Positions 1 through 9,373 are shown, numbered from the stretch's first letter. The stretch is 64,000 nt of DNA from Bacteroidota bacterium (GCA_006218065.1 VBWE01000003.1:124001-188000), one strand, 5' to 3'. The notes: a model not told the origin generated them from the sequence alone. Made by a program: numbers and translations.

Positions 1-1807
1 AGGTTTCCTTGTAAATGTCTTTGTAATCGTCGCCCTGGATGCGGAACTTGTCCTGGTAAATAAAACCGTGCGAGGAAATAAAAACAAGCAGCACGTCTTT
101 TGGACCGATAGTGCCGGTGGTATAATCGTAGCGGCTGCGTTCGATAATTTCTTTGATCGCGTTGGTGGTCGCGTCTTTCCCGATCAGCGTGCGCACGTTC
201 ACCGAACCGAAAAGTTTGTCGGGCTGCGGTCCTGCCTGGTTTTTAAACAGGTCGGCAAAATCCTGCGCGTCTTTTTTCGGAAACTGCAGGTCAAGCGAAG
301 TCCCGATGGAAAGAATATGCAGGTTCGGTTTCGACATGGAGTAAAGCACTTTGAGTTTTTTCGGGCAGCGTTTCCCGGCCGCTTCGATTTCGATGATGTT
401 GATGTTGTCGGCGGTAGCTTCGAGCTGCACGGAGTTGGTGTACGTATAATCGAAAAGCTCATCCTGCGGCGATCCTTTCAGGCTCACTTCGTTGAATTTG
501 CTCGGTCCCACAGGTTTTCCGTTCAGGATTATTTTCACATCCGCAGCACCGAGCTGTTTTCCTGCAATCACTTTGGCGGAAATGTCGAGCGACCCTTTTT
601 CGCATACCAGCGGGCGATCGTCGAGCATATCGGGATTCGGCGCGATCCAGAAAATATTGACGCTCGATGCGGATGAAGCGCCGGTTGCGGCGGGTGTCGT
701 GCCGGTTCCTTTCGCGCCGTTCATCACGATGGGATTCTCAGCGGCGGGCAGCGACTGGCGGTAACCCGGGCCGGGACCGAATCCATCCACCTCGATGAAT
801 TTGCACGCATCATCGTTCCGCACCACGAGGTAACGCCCGCTGCTGGCAAATTCGATGCTGCGCATGGAGGATAAATGCATGATAAGATCGTCCGCAGATT
901 TTTCCAGCTTGTTGTCCTTTACTTCGAAAACATAAATTTTAACCGGGTCGGTAGTGGACCCAAATACGATATGCCGGCTGTCGGGGCTGAACGTGAACGC
1001 AGGCCGCTCGAGTTCTCCGCCGTGCAGCTTCGCAAATTCGTACGTGGTGACGATTTCCATCTGCGCATCCTTCTTGGCATTGCTGTTCAGCGCGAAAAAA
1101 TAAATCGTAAAACCGTCGAAACCGGCTGCGTATTTCCCGTCAGGAGAGCAGCGCATGGTGAAATCGAAATTCAGCGTATTCGCATTCACTTCCTGCAGGC
1201 GCTGCTTCAGTTTCAGCCCGCTCTTGTCGATCTGCAGCTGGTTGCCGCCGTCGAAAAGCAGGTCGTTGCTGCCGGGATAAAAAAACGCGGGCTGGTACGA
1301 GGGAAGTTTGTACGAGCCGGTTTTTAACGCACCTTTTTCGCCGAGTTCCCATACCGAACAAAGTTTGCTGTCCTCGTTCACACAAAACCGCAACCCGTCG
1401 CTGCTGAAAGAAGGAACATAGAAAAAAGGAGTTCCGGCGGCGATCTCTTTTTCGAATACAAAATTTTTGTTTTCCCAGCGGTAAAGTCCCAGTACGTTCG
1501 ACATGGAAATCAGCGCATGCCGGTTGTCGGGACTGATCACGAATTCGGAAACCGTTTTGTCGCCTTCAGCAGTGTGCAGGGCTGTAAATTTCTCAGGAGC
1601 ATAACCGAGCGGAGTTCGCTGCCAGAGCTGCATCCAGCCGTCGCCGTAGGTCATAAATCCGCTCGCGTCGGGAAAGAAAGCGATCTTTTCGTGCGGGGTG
1701 AGCAGCTCGTGCCGTGAAATGACGCGTACCTGCGCAATCGTGAAGGCCGGCAGCAGGAGCAGCGGGATGCTGTAAAGCAGGAAGAGGAAATATCGCCTGG
1801 TCTTCAT
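1..1807 (-). CDS. Exported WD40-caspase-like protein (C-terminus beyond window)
   Basis: The gene starts at ATG 1807 and runs off the left edge, so about 602 codons are visible. Residues 1-26 form a signal peptide ending FTIAQ. Propeller-like repeats with SPDxR/K turns follow (for example FSPDSRH and CSPDGKY), then an Ig-like linker, then a peptidase C14 (caspase-like) domain beginning near PNLHILSIGT. The catalytic His lies in SSHG near residue 580; the catalytic Cys would lie outside the window. Its ATG overlaps the stop of the upstream paralog fragment (ATGA), so translation is probably coupled. The DNA at 1-60 is nearly identical to 2223-2282, which points to recent duplication or gene conversion. 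The role is unknown; an exported self-processing or regulatory protease is an inference. Confidence 0.8.
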   Translation of the reverse strand, partial: MKTRRYFLFLLYSIPLLLLPAFTIAQVRVISRHELLTPHEKIAFFPDASGFMTYGDGWMQLWQRTPLGYAPEKFTALHTAEGDKTVSEFVISPDNRHALISMSNVLGLYRWENKNFVFEKEIAAGTPFFYVPSFSSDGLRFCVNEDSKLCSVWELGEKGALKTGSYKLPSYQPAFFYPGSNDLLFDGGNQLQIDKSGLKLKQRLQEVNANTLNFDFTMRCSPDGKYAAGFDGFTIYFFALNSNAKKDAQMEIVTTYEFAKLHGGELERPAFTFSPDSRHIVFGSTTDPVKIYVFEVKDNKLEKSADDLIMHLSSMRSIEFASSGRYLVVRNDDACKFIEVDGFGPGPGYRQSLPAAENPIVMNGAKGTGTTPAATGASSASSVNIFWIAPNPDMLDDRPLVCEKGSLDISAKVIAGKQLGAADVKIILNGKPVGPSKFNEVSLKGSPQDELFDYTYTNSVQLEATADNINIIEIEAAGKRCPKKLKVLYSMSKPNLHILSIGTSLDLQFPKKDAQDFADLFKNQAGPQPDKLFGSVNVRTLIGKDATTNAIKEIIERSRYDYTTGTIGPKDVLLVFISSHGFIYQDKFRIQGDDYKDIYKET

Positions 1808-2226
1808 TGTTTCGGGACTACATAAATCGTGGTATTTTTCAGCAGGTTCGTCAGCGGCATGTTCGGATGCTGTTCCTGGCCTTTTACATCCTGCACGATT
1901 TTCGGTACGCGCCCGGAAACGTAATCGTACAGTTCGCCGATGGTGATAATGCCGTTGCCGTCCTGGTCGCTTTTGCCGTCGTGCAGGCCTTCCTTAATGG
2001 AGAAGGTAAAAGCGCCGTTCTGCCATTTTACGTCTTCGTATGAATACTCTTCGTTACTGCTGCTGCTGAAGGTGGTAACGCCTTCGCCCTGCGCGTTAAG
2101 CTGGCGGATGGCTTTGTTGATATCGGCTACGCTCGCTTTGGCGCCCCCGCTGAAACAAGCATCAAGGAAGATGAGTTTTTTGCACTGCACTTCGTTCAGG
2201 CGCGACGTGATTTCATCGAAAGCCAC
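1804..2226 (-). CDS. C-terminal fragment of split caspase-like protein
   Basis: This open frame of 140 residues carries the second half of the caspase-like domain whose first half is at 2279-3988. The catalytic cysteine motif LDACFSGG is at residues 21-28. An EF-hand-like calcium loop, DQDGNGIITIGE, lies at residues 87-98. Reading the same frame upstream of its first ATG gives QDKFRIQGDDYKDIYKET, which matches the intact paralog at 1-1807, so the true upstream joint is the 13-bp duplication at 2284-2309. The fragment lacks its own signal peptide and catalytic His. If translated alone it would stay in the cytoplasm and be inactive. Its TGA overlaps the ATG of the next paralog. Confidence 0.75.
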   Translation of the reverse strand: MAFDEITSRLNEVQCKKLIFLDACFSGGAKASVADINKAIRQLNAQGEGVTTFSSSSNEEYSYEDVKWQNGAFTFSIKEGLHDGKSDQDGNGIITIGELYDYVSGRVPKIVQDVKGQEQHPNMPLTNLLKNTTIYVVPKQ

Positions 2227-2278
2227 GGAATACGTTTCCTTGTAAATGTCTTTGTAATCGTCGCCCTGGATGCGGAAC

Positions 2279-3988
2279 TTATCCTGGTAAATAAATCTGG
2301 TAAATAAATCCGTGCGATGAAATAAAAACCAGCATCACGTCGCGCGGGCTGATCGCGCCGGTTTTGAAATCGTAGCGGAAACGTTCGATGGCTTCTTTGA
2401 TCGCCGTGGTCGTCGCGTCTTTCCCGATCAGCGTGCGCACGTTCACCGAACCGAAGAGTTTGTCGTCGCCGGGGCCGGCCTGCGTTTTAAACAGGTCTGC
2501 GAAATCCTGTGCGTCTTTTTTCGGATACTGCAGGTCGAGCGCGGTGCCGATGGACAGGATATGCAGGTTCGGTTTGGAGACGGAGTAAAGGACTTTGAGT
2601 TTTTTTGGGCAGCGCTTGCCGGCGGCTTCCACTTCCACGGTATTTATATTGTTCGAAGTCTGCTCCAGCGGGACTACATTGGTGTAGGTGTATTCGAACA
2701 ACTCATCCTGCGTGGAAGCTTTGATTTTTACTTCGTTGAATTTATTCTGCAGCAGCGGCTTGTTGTTCACAATGACGCGGATATCGTTGTCGTCGATTTT
2801 TTTGCCCGAGATGATCTTCAACTGGATGTCCACGGTGCCTTTTTCGCAGACCAGCGGTTTGTCGCCGGACAGGTCCGGGTTCGGCGTGATCCAGAAAATG
2901 TTCACGTTATTGCTCAGCGGGTTGGCGCCGCCCGCCGAAACCACCGGGTTCACGGCAGGGCTGGCGGCCGGCGTCGTTTTGCCCGCGGAAATTCCGGAAA
3001 CCTGGAGCACGGTCAGCTTATCGTCCTGCAGGCAAACGGCGAATTTACCGTCGGCAATAAACCGGAAGTCGCTCACCACGCCTTCGAGTACGTCGAAGTC
3101 TTTAAAAAATTTAAGCGTGTCGCGCAGCACCTGGAAAACTTTCAGCGGCGTTCGCCCGGCAGCGTCTTCGTTACGTTTTTCTTTTTCTTTATGTACAACG
3201 AGGAATTTGCCGTCGGGACTGAAGCGCACCAGCCCGACTGTGCCCGGGTCATAAACGTCCCCGTTCTCCTGTAATGCTTTGAATGTCCCGTCGGGCAGGC
3301 GTTTCATCATATGCACATCTCCGTAACTGGCGATGGCCAGCAGTTTTCCGTCCGGGGAAAATTCAGGGTTGGTGCTGATGGTTCCCGGTTTTTCGAGTCG
3401 CTGCACTTTTGAGCAATGCTGGTTTTCGAAAGCGTAAAGCGTGGTGTATGAAATGAACGTCACCGGCATGGCGGGCGAAAAAGCGGATTCTTCGTGAATG
3501 TGCATATCGTCGCAGAGCTTCCCCTTGTCCGTAAATTCGGGACCGTCTGTTTTCCACACCATGCTGCCGTCGACCAGCAAATTGCCGTCGGGCGAAAAGC
3601 TCATGTTTTTGAAATCTCCGCGGGGGGCAGTGAAGTAAAACACGGCTTCGAAACTTGTCGCTTTGCGCCGGTAAACTGTTCGCTGCGCATTGTTGTCGGA
3701 AGCCACGATGATCGTGTTTCCGTCGGGACTTATGCACACGATGTACTCATCGGTTTTTCCATCGGTTCCCATCGGGTGTGTGAGATATTCTCCTGCTGCG
3801 AAGCCGCCTGCTATACGGTTCCATACGCGCACGCCTTTTTCCCCGGAGCTTATAAAATAGGAACCGTCGGGCGAAGGATTAACATGCCGGTATTTATCGT
3901 CTGAGTATGTGCGGTCGAGCGTAATGCCGAACTGGCCGGAGACAGGGAGCCAGGACAAAAACAGCAATACGTGGAGCGCGCGTTTCAT
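2279..3988 (-). CDS. N-terminal fragment of split WD40-caspase-like protein
   Basis: Start chosen at ATG 3988 because it opens a clear signal peptide (MKRALHVLLFLSWLPVSGQ) and lies one base past the upstream gene's stop; the in-frame ATG at 4009 would add seven odd residues. About 569 residues: signal peptide, WD40-like propeller (SPDGSYF, SPDGNT, SPDGKLL, SPDGKFL turns), Ig-like linker near NPDLSGDKPLVC, then the first half of a C14 domain ending just after the catalytic His in SSHG (about residue 559). The frame then shifts at a 13-bp tandem duplication and stops after IYLPG. The catalytic Cys sits in the next frame (1804-2226). The gene follows the C1 peptidase in one operon. It is probably inactive unless the frame is restored. 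Confidence 0.8.
   Translation of the reverse strand: MKRALHVLLFLSWLPVSGQFGITLDRTYSDDKYRHVNPSPDGSYFISSGEKGVRVWNRIAGGFAAGEYLTHPMGTDGKTDEYIVCISPDGNTIIVASDNNAQRTVYRRKATSFEAVFYFTAPRGDFKNMSFSPDGNLLVDGSMVWKTDGPEFTDKGKLCDDMHIHEESAFSPAMPVTFISYTTLYAFENQHCSKVQRLEKPGTISTNPEFSPDGKLLAIASYGDVHMMKRLPDGTFKALQENGDVYDPGTVGLVRFSPDGKFLVVHKEKEKRNEDAAGRTPLKVFQVLRDTLKFFKDFDVLEGVVSDFRFIADGKFAVCLQDDKLTVLQVSGISAGKTTPAASPAVNPVVSAGGANPLSNNVNIFWITPNPDLSGDKPLVCEKGTVDIQLKIISGKKIDDNDIRVIVNNKPLLQNKFNEVKIKASTQDELFEYTYTNVVPLEQTSNNINTVEVEAAGKRCPKKLKVLYSVSKPNLHILSIGTALDLQYPKKDAQDFADLFKTQAGPGDDKLFGSVNVRTLIGKDATTTAIKEAIERFRYDFKTGAISPRDVMLVFISSHGFIYQIYLPG
2284..2309. repeat. 13-bp perfect tandem duplication inside the caspase gene
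   Basis: The unit CTGGTAAATAAAT occurs twice in direct succession (2284-2296 and 2297-2309). The intact paralog has a single CCTGGTAAATAAA at the matching place (about 52-64). Since 13 is not a multiple of three, the extra copy shifts the frame and splits the caspase gene between its catalytic His and Cys. Confidence 0.95.
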
Positions 3989-3989
3989 G

Positions 3990-5432
3990 TTACTTGCTTT
4001 CAACAGCAAGAATAATCGGAACGATCGCGTCGGCCGGGCCGTTGAACGTAAAGTTCATCTTGTCGGTTTGGTATTTCACGTCGGTCGATTTCACCAGGCG
4101 TGTGCCGAGCGCTTTGCGCATTTCGAAATAGATCAGGCCGGGAGGTGCGGCTTTCGCGGCGGCCATCACCTGTTTGATATTGTCGATCTTGGTTTTCGAG
4201 AAAAGCACCACGAGGTAATCCGTTCCGGTTTGCCCGATGGATAAAGCGCTTTCGGGTGAAGGAATAATGACGTCCACATTTTTGGTGGGGATCAGCGGCG
4301 TTTCGTTGAAACTTTCCGTCTGGCTTTCCACGCTGCGCGGAAAATGCAGGTGTACTTCTTTCTTCGCATCCACGCTGAATACATACACGTATTCATCCGC
4401 TTCGCTGTTGCGCGCCACCAGTTGAAAGAGATCGCCCACTTTCCAGTCTTTTTTCTCGAGCGTATAATTGCCGGGAAGTCCCATCACCGGGCTGGCCGGG
4501 CTGAATTTCAGGTTGGCTTTGTCGTTGAGGAACTGGAACGTGAAATCGCCACCCACTTCCGATTTCTGCGCAGCAGCCGATTCGGGGCGGAGCAGCATCT
4601 GGAAACCGTACCGGCAGTACTTGGCATAATCCGCGTACTTGATGTAACAGTAACCGCTGTCGGCCCAGTCTTCGCCCCAACTGTTCAGCAATTCGAACTG
4701 CTCTTTGCCTTCATCATAGCCGACAACGACCATCGCATGTCCGCCGGTAGGAAGCCCGAGACCTTTGTCCGTATGCCAGACCGGGTCGGTTTTCGAGATC
4801 AGCGAAAAATTATCGAGCATCGTCATGCCAACCACAACGGGTTTTTTATCGGCGATGCTTTGCTTGGTTTTGGTGAGTTTCACACGTTCTTCGTCAAGCG
4901 TCGTAAAAAGACCGGTATAATCCTGGATGGCGAAATTTTTCGCTTTTTTCTGCAAGCTGTCGGCGGGAACAACCGAGCAGTTGTTGCGGATGAATTCCTT
5001 GTCTTTACAGGTTCCGGTGAGCTGCAGTTTGCTCATCGCGATGGGAATACGCGTACCGCCGTCGCAGCTCGGGTATTCGGCGCGCACGAGGTTGTAGAGG
5101 AAGAGCGCGGAAAAAGCGTTCTCCGTAATTTTTTTCTTGTCCGTCCAGCCGTTGCGGATGGCGTACTGCGTGGTCAGTGCGCCGTAGCAGGTTGACCAGC
5201 CCACGCAGGAGCCGATTTTACCCTGGTCGCCGGGTTTCGGGCAATATTTCCGCAGGCTGGCTTTCAGCGGAAGTTCGCCGAATTTGCTGCCTGCAAACTT
5301 GGACTGGATCGGCAGGTTATTGTACTCGTCGTCGTCAAAATCGAGTCCCGTGGCGCGTGTTACGGCCGGCTGCGCAAAAATTCCCGCCGTTGCCAAAAAG
5401 AACGGGCAAAGGAACAGCAAAAGTTTTTTCAT
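3990..5432 (-). CDS. Exported papain-like (C1 family) cysteine peptidase
   Basis: 480 residues from ATG 5432. Residues 1-21 form a signal peptide ending AGIFAQ. The C1 fold is shown by GKIGSCVGWS (catalytic Cys about residue 76), TGGHAMVVVGYD (His about 232) and LLNSWGEDW (Asn about 250). The C-terminal part contains GDLFQLVARN and YVYVFSVDAKKEVHLHFP, which resemble a DUF4384-type domain. A promoter -7 element at 5458-5465 lies downstream of the earlier GTG at 5471, so 5432 is the better start. It leads an operon with two caspase-like proteins, one base before the next ATG. It probably acts in the periplasm or outside the cell; the substrate is unknown. Confidence 0.85.
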   Translation of the reverse strand: MKKLLLFLCPFFLATAGIFAQPAVTRATGLDFDDDEYNNLPIQSKFAGSKFGELPLKASLRKYCPKPGDQGKIGSCVGWSTCYGALTTQYAIRNGWTDKKKITENAFSALFLYNLVRAEYPSCDGGTRIPIAMSKLQLTGTCKDKEFIRNNCSVVPADSLQKKAKNFAIQDYTGLFTTLDEERVKLTKTKQSIADKKPVVVGMTMLDNFSLISKTDPVWHTDKGLGLPTGGHAMVVVGYDEGKEQFELLNSWGEDWADSGYCYIKYADYAKYCRYGFQMLLRPESAAAQKSEVGGDFTFQFLNDKANLKFSPASPVMGLPGNYTLEKKDWKVGDLFQLVARNSEADEYVYVFSVDAKKEVHLHFPRSVESQTESFNETPLIPTKNVDVIIPSPESALSIGQTGTDYLVVLFSKTKIDNIKQVMAAAKAAPPGLIYFEMRKALGTRLVKSTDVKYQTDKMNFTFNGPADAIVPIILAVESK

Positions 5433-5457
5433 GTCGTTGGAGTAGGATTCAGCATGA

Positions 5458-5465
5458 CAAATATA
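5458..5465 (-). promoter_or_regulatory. -7 element TATATTTG of the protease operon
   Basis: On the minus strand this reads TATATTTG, an exact match to the Bacteroidota -7 consensus TAnnTTTG, about 25 bases before ATG 5432. No clear -33 TTTG was seen. Confidence 0.6.
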
Positions 5466-5500
5466 ATGCACTACAGCGACTTTTAAAGGGCTGAAGCGGT

Positions 5501-5561
5501 TTAATTCAGCCGCAGATTTGCGCAGATTTTCGCCGGACTTACTTGTGGTAATCTGCGGCCA
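5501..5561. repeat. Dispersed CGCAGATT repeat with hairpin ends
   Basis: TTAATTCAGCCGCAGATTT at 5501-5519 recurs almost exactly at 51053-51071. Here the arm GCCGCAGATT (about 5509-5518) pairs with AATCTGCGGC at about 5550-5559. It lies between the stop of the 5583-7154 gene and the protease operon promoter. Confidence 0.6.
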
Positions 5562-5582
5562 ATCCGGCAGGGAAGAAAAGCG

Positions 5583-7154
5583 CTAACGGATAACCCATTT
5601 TGCATAACGCGGCTGTACGCCTTCCTGCGAAACAGAGATGGTATACAACCCGGCCGGCCAGCGGGCCACAAGCGGAAGAGATGATGCCTGCACTTCGTAT
5701 TGAAATTCGGCCAGCACGCGCCCGGTGATATCATGCAGGCGAAGCGTTACGGCAGAACCGGTTGTGAATTCCGAAAGCGGAATATGCAGGACCTGCTGCG
5801 GGGTTGTCGGGTTGGGGTAAACTGCAAGGTTTTCTTCCTGCAGTCCCGGTTGATTCATGCCAACAGTAGAACAAAGCGTAGCGCAGGAGATATTACCAAG
5901 AAAAGACAATGATTCCGGGTTTTGCGCACCGCCATAACCCCGGACCGAGGACAACGGAAAACTTTGCCAGTTAATAACCGATGACTGAACCGCGGGCACG
6001 GTCATGTTGCAAGGTGTGTTTCCGAGGCTGTCTGTTTTGACGATATAAATCGTGTTGTAATCTACCGTATTGACAGCCGTGCTTCCGGCCATTATAAACC
6101 CGTTACCTGCTGTTCGTGCGGCACTGTAAAACATATCGTCCAGGTTTCCGCCATAGGTTTTACTCCAAAGTAAAGTACCGGCCGAATCGGTTTTCAGCAG
6201 CATGCCGTCCAGGCCTCCGCTGCCAAAACCGAGTGTATGTCCGCACAAAGCCAGCCCGCCATCCGCACAGCGAAGCATTTCGTAGCAATTGTCCGGCATA
6301 TTTCCGCCGTAGTGCCGCGTCCACATTTCATTTCCCTGCAGATCTCTCCGGGTCAGGAAAAAATTAGTGTTCCCGTTCCCGGTACTGTCGGAACTGCCTG
6401 CAATAAAACAACCGCCATCAGCCGTATTTAATATCGCGTTGACATAGTCATTGCCGATGCCTCCGAATCTTTTCGACCAGGTCAGTTGTCCTTGTGCATC
6501 CAGGCGAAGCAGGTAAATATCTCCTGACACATTCGCTGCCAGTTTTGCGTACCCTGCAATAAGAAAACCACCCTGCGGCGTTTCCGTAACGGCATTTCCG
6601 CTCTCGATATAATATCCTCCGAAACTGGCTGTCCATAAAGTGTCGCCGAGAGAATCCGTTTTGATCACATACAAATCGACATTCTCGGCGCAATAGGAAG
6701 TGGATGAACCGACCATAATATAACCGCCATCGGAAGTAGCCAGGAAGGCACGCGCATCGTCCAAAAGAGAGCCTCCATATTTTTTTGTCCAGAGCGGGTT
6801 CCCCGAAGCATCGAGACGCATAAGCAGAATATCGTTGTTCCATGCGCCGCAGAGGGCAATGTCGCCATTGGGTAATTCAATAATCTTCGAAGGAATTTCC
6901 CAGGAACCGGTATCGCCCCAGATCCTGGACCAAAGTGTATCACCCGATGCGTTTAACCGGATCAGGCAGATATCCGTGCGTCCCGGATCGGGTTGCTCCG
7001 TCTGCGAAGCAACAAGATAACCGCCATCAGCCATAGTGATTATACTGTACGCATAATCCCGGCTTGCACCACCGGCGGTTTTTTGAAATTCGACCTGTCC
7101 AAACGCGGAACCGGATCCAAGGAAAGCGAAAAATAAAACGGCTGCTCTTTTCAT
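5583..7154 (-). CDS. T9SS-secreted beta-propeller-like protein
   Basis: 523 residues with a signal peptide (MKRAAVLFFAFLGSGSAFGQ). The body is built of about seven near-repeats of roughly 50 residues, with DGGYIMVGSS / NGDIALCG / TADGGCFIAGS strands and D-x-GDTLWSR/WTKKYGG turns. This is the pattern of the secreted repeat proteins common in Bacteroidota. The last 80 residues, from NLAVYPNPT to YAKWVIR, form a type A T9SS sorting domain, so the protein should cross the outer membrane by T9SS and be released or anchored. No catalytic residues are recognised. The T9SS machinery itself is not in this window. Function unknown. Confidence 0.85.
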   Translation of the reverse strand: MKRAAVLFFAFLGSGSAFGQVEFQKTAGGASRDYAYSIITMADGGYLVASQTEQPDPGRTDICLIRLNASGDTLWSRIWGDTGSWEIPSKIIELPNGDIALCGAWNNDILLMRLDASGNPLWTKKYGGSLLDDARAFLATSDGGYIMVGSSTSYCAENVDLYVIKTDSLGDTLWTASFGGYYIESGNAVTETPQGGFLIAGYAKLAANVSGDIYLLRLDAQGQLTWSKRFGGIGNDYVNAILNTADGGCFIAGSSDSTGNGNTNFFLTRRDLQGNEMWTRHYGGNMPDNCYEMLRCADGGLALCGHTLGFGSGGLDGMLLKTDSAGTLLWSKTYGGNLDDMFYSAARTAGNGFIMAGSTAVNTVDYNTIYIVKTDSLGNTPCNMTVPAVQSSVINWQSFPLSSVRGYGGAQNPESLSFLGNISCATLCSTVGMNQPGLQEENLAVYPNPTTPQQVLHIPLSEFTTGSAVTLRLHDITGRVLAEFQYEVQASSLPLVARWPAGLYTISVSQEGVQPRYAKWVIR

Positions 7155-7237
7155 ACAATATGGGGTATACGGAACAACAAGTTAGGGCAATTTACAGGGT
7201 GTACGAAAAATTATCCCGCGATTAAAACGAATACCTG

Positions 7238-9373
7238 CTAAGCCAGCCGGATACCAGCCAGGGTAATATCGTCGGTTTGCTCGCAGCCCTGCATCCAGGT
7301 TTCCAGTACGGCTGCAAAGCGGCGTTCCTGTTCGGCAATGGGAAAGTTCAGCCCGGCTTCGAGCGTTTCGACCAGTTGTTTCAGCATAAATTTTTTTCCT
7401 TTGGGACCGCCGAACTGGTCGGGAACGCCGTCGGAGAAAAGATAGAGCGTGACCGGCCTGCTGAAGTCGATGGTGTGCGAAGTAAAGCGCAGGTCACTCA
7501 TCCCGCTGTTGTCGCCGATGGAAAATTTATCGCCGCGGATGCAGCGGAGCGATTCGCCTTCGGGCGCAATATAAAGCGGTCGTGCGGCGCCTGCGAAATG
7601 CAGTTTTTTCTCTGCCGGGTCGATCAGCAGCAAAGCCATGTCCATGCCATCCTGCAAGGCGCGCCGGCCGATGTCTTCGTTCAGCGCTTTCACCACGGCC
7701 TGGTGCAATTCAGGCAGAATGCCGGCAGGCATTTTCACGGGACCATCCGCCACCAACTGGTTCAGAAGACTCGTCGCCAGCATCGACATCATGGCGCCGG
7801 GAACGCCGTGTCCTGTACAGTCGGCCACGGCGAAATAGATGAACCGCCTGCCGGCCTGCATTTTTTCCATGGCCCAGTAAAAATCGCCGCTCACGATATC
7901 TTTCGGCCGGAAATAAATAAAGGAATCCGGCAGCAGCGCATGAACCAGCTTGTCCGAAGGAATCACGGCATGCTGGATACGTTTGGCGTAATGGATACTG
8001 TCCGTGATTTCCCGGTTCTTCACCTGGAGTTCTTCTTTCTGCGTCTCGATCTGGTTTTTCTGCCGGGCGATGGCTTCCGTTTTTTCCTGCAGCAGGCGGT
8101 TGGCTTTCCGTTTTTCGAGAAACCGGTAAATAAAAATGCCGCTGACTACAAGAAACATGATCGCAACAGCGCCGTAAATGAATTTGATGTTCCGGTCGTT
8201 GCGGATTACCTGCTCTTTCACTTCCGCGTCCAGCGTGAGCAGTTTGATCTGCTGCTGCTGTTTTTCATTGTCGTAACGGGTGGAAAGTTCGTTGATCGCT
8301 TTTTGATTTTCCTCTTTGGCAACGGTCAGCATCGCTTCTGTGAGGATCTCGTAATATTCACTCGCTTTACGATAATCGCCGATGCTCTTATAAACTTCCG
8401 ACAAAGAAGAAGCGGTTTGTTTGATCATGACCGGGATTTTCAGCTGCACAGCCAGTTCGTATGCTGTTTCGAGATACGGCAATGCTTCGCGCGGTTTCCC
8501 GGTTTCGCGCAGCAGGCGGCCTTTATAAAGGTTGGCGTTGATCAGCCCGTAATTGTTGTGCGTGGCGGTGCTGATGGCGTAGGCGCGGTCGAGGTATGAA
8601 GCTGCTTCTTCGTAGCGTTCCAGGGCAACCAGCGTGGTGCTGATGTTGATAAAAACTTCCGCTTCGAAAGTAGAATCGTACAGCGCACCAACCATGTTGA
8701 CGACCCGCTGCTGGTAATACAAAGCGGAATCGGGAATGTCGAGGTTGGTGTATGCCGTACCGATATTATCGGCAGTAACGGCGTACGGACGCGGCGGGGC
8801 ATTGGCCGGGATATACCGGAGACTTTTCTGGTAATAATAAATCGCCGTGCGGAATTCACTGCGGTAAAAAGAAACAGTACCGAGGTGATCGAAAGCATCG
8901 TGAAGCCTAAGTGAATCGTTCTCTTTTTCGGACCAGAGGATGCTGAGATAAAACGACCGGGTCGCTTTTGTGTAATTTCCCATGCGCATATAAACCAATC
9001 CCTGGTAGTCGAAAATGTGACCGTATTGCGCGCGCAGGTCGTTGGCAACTGCATAGCCATGGGCGCTGTCTGTCCAGGCGAGGGAAGTATCGTGCGCGCC
9101 TTTGCTGCGGTATGTCCTGCTGATGGAAAGACAGGCTTTTACCGCAGGTTCGTGCAGTTTGTTTTCCTTCGCGATGCGCAGGCCATACAGGGAAAGTGCG
9201 ATTGCCTGTTCCGGTTTGGTATTGCGCAGTTCAGCGGAAAGAGAATCGGCGAGGCGAACCTGTTCCGCAGCATTTTTCCCGGGAAACAGCGATTGGTAAT
9301 TAGCCGGAATTGTTTGCGTTTGCGCGGTAAAGCACATGAAAAAGAAGCACAGGAATTGTACGGCTGCTTTCAT
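7238..9373 (-). CDS. TPR sensor protein with SpoIIE (PP2C) phosphatase domain
   Basis: 711 residues. Start at ATG 9373 gives a signal peptide (MKAAVQFLCFFFMCFTAQTQ) and fits a TAAGTTTG -7 element at 9383-9390, which excludes the earlier in-frame ATG at 9418. Order: periplasmic TPR array (about residues 60-360), a membrane helix (FIYGAVAIMFLVVSGIFIY), a coiled coil (RLLQEKTEAIARQKNQIET), then a SpoIIE-type phosphatase domain with SGDFYWA, ADCTGHGVPGAMMSML and LFSDGVPDQFGG supplying metal-binding aspartates. Proteins of this design dephosphorylate anti-anti-sigma or similar partners after sensing outside the cytoplasmic membrane. No partner switch genes lie beside it. Confidence 0.9.
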   Translation of the reverse strand: MKAAVQFLCFFFMCFTAQTQTIPANYQSLFPGKNAAEQVRLADSLSAELRNTKPEQAIALSLYGLRIAKENKLHEPAVKACLSISRTYRSKGAHDTSLAWTDSAHGYAVANDLRAQYGHIFDYQGLVYMRMGNYTKATRSFYLSILWSEKENDSLRLHDAFDHLGTVSFYRSEFRTAIYYYQKSLRYIPANAPPRPYAVTADNIGTAYTNLDIPDSALYYQQRVVNMVGALYDSTFEAEVFINISTTLVALERYEEAASYLDRAYAISTATHNNYGLINANLYKGRLLRETGKPREALPYLETAYELAVQLKIPVMIKQTASSLSEVYKSIGDYRKASEYYEILTEAMLTVAKEENQKAINELSTRYDNEKQQQQIKLLTLDAEVKEQVIRNDRNIKFIYGAVAIMFLVVSGIFIYRFLEKRKANRLLQEKTEAIARQKNQIETQKEELQVKNREITDSIHYAKRIQHAVIPSDKLVHALLPDSFIYFRPKDIVSGDFYWAMEKMQAGRRFIYFAVADCTGHGVPGAMMSMLATSLLNQLVADGPVKMPAGILPELHQAVVKALNEDIGRRALQDGMDMALLLIDPAEKKLHFAGAARPLYIAPEGESLRCIRGDKFSIGDNSGMSDLRFTSHTIDFSRPVTLYLFSDGVPDQFGGPKGKKFMLKQLVETLEAGLNFPIAEQERRFAAVLETWMQGCEQTDDITLAGIRLA

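Noticed and set aside
4009-5471. Upstream alternative starts at 4009 and 5471
   Set aside because: They precede the signal peptides, and the 5471 GTG lies upstream of the -7 element.
7277-8599. Long open frame on the plus strand opposite the SpoIIE phosphatase
   Set aside because: Rich in His, Phe and Arg with no domain; it is the antisense shadow of a well-supported gene. The same holds for 11140-12456, 19416-21092, 9825-10766 and 46570-47910.
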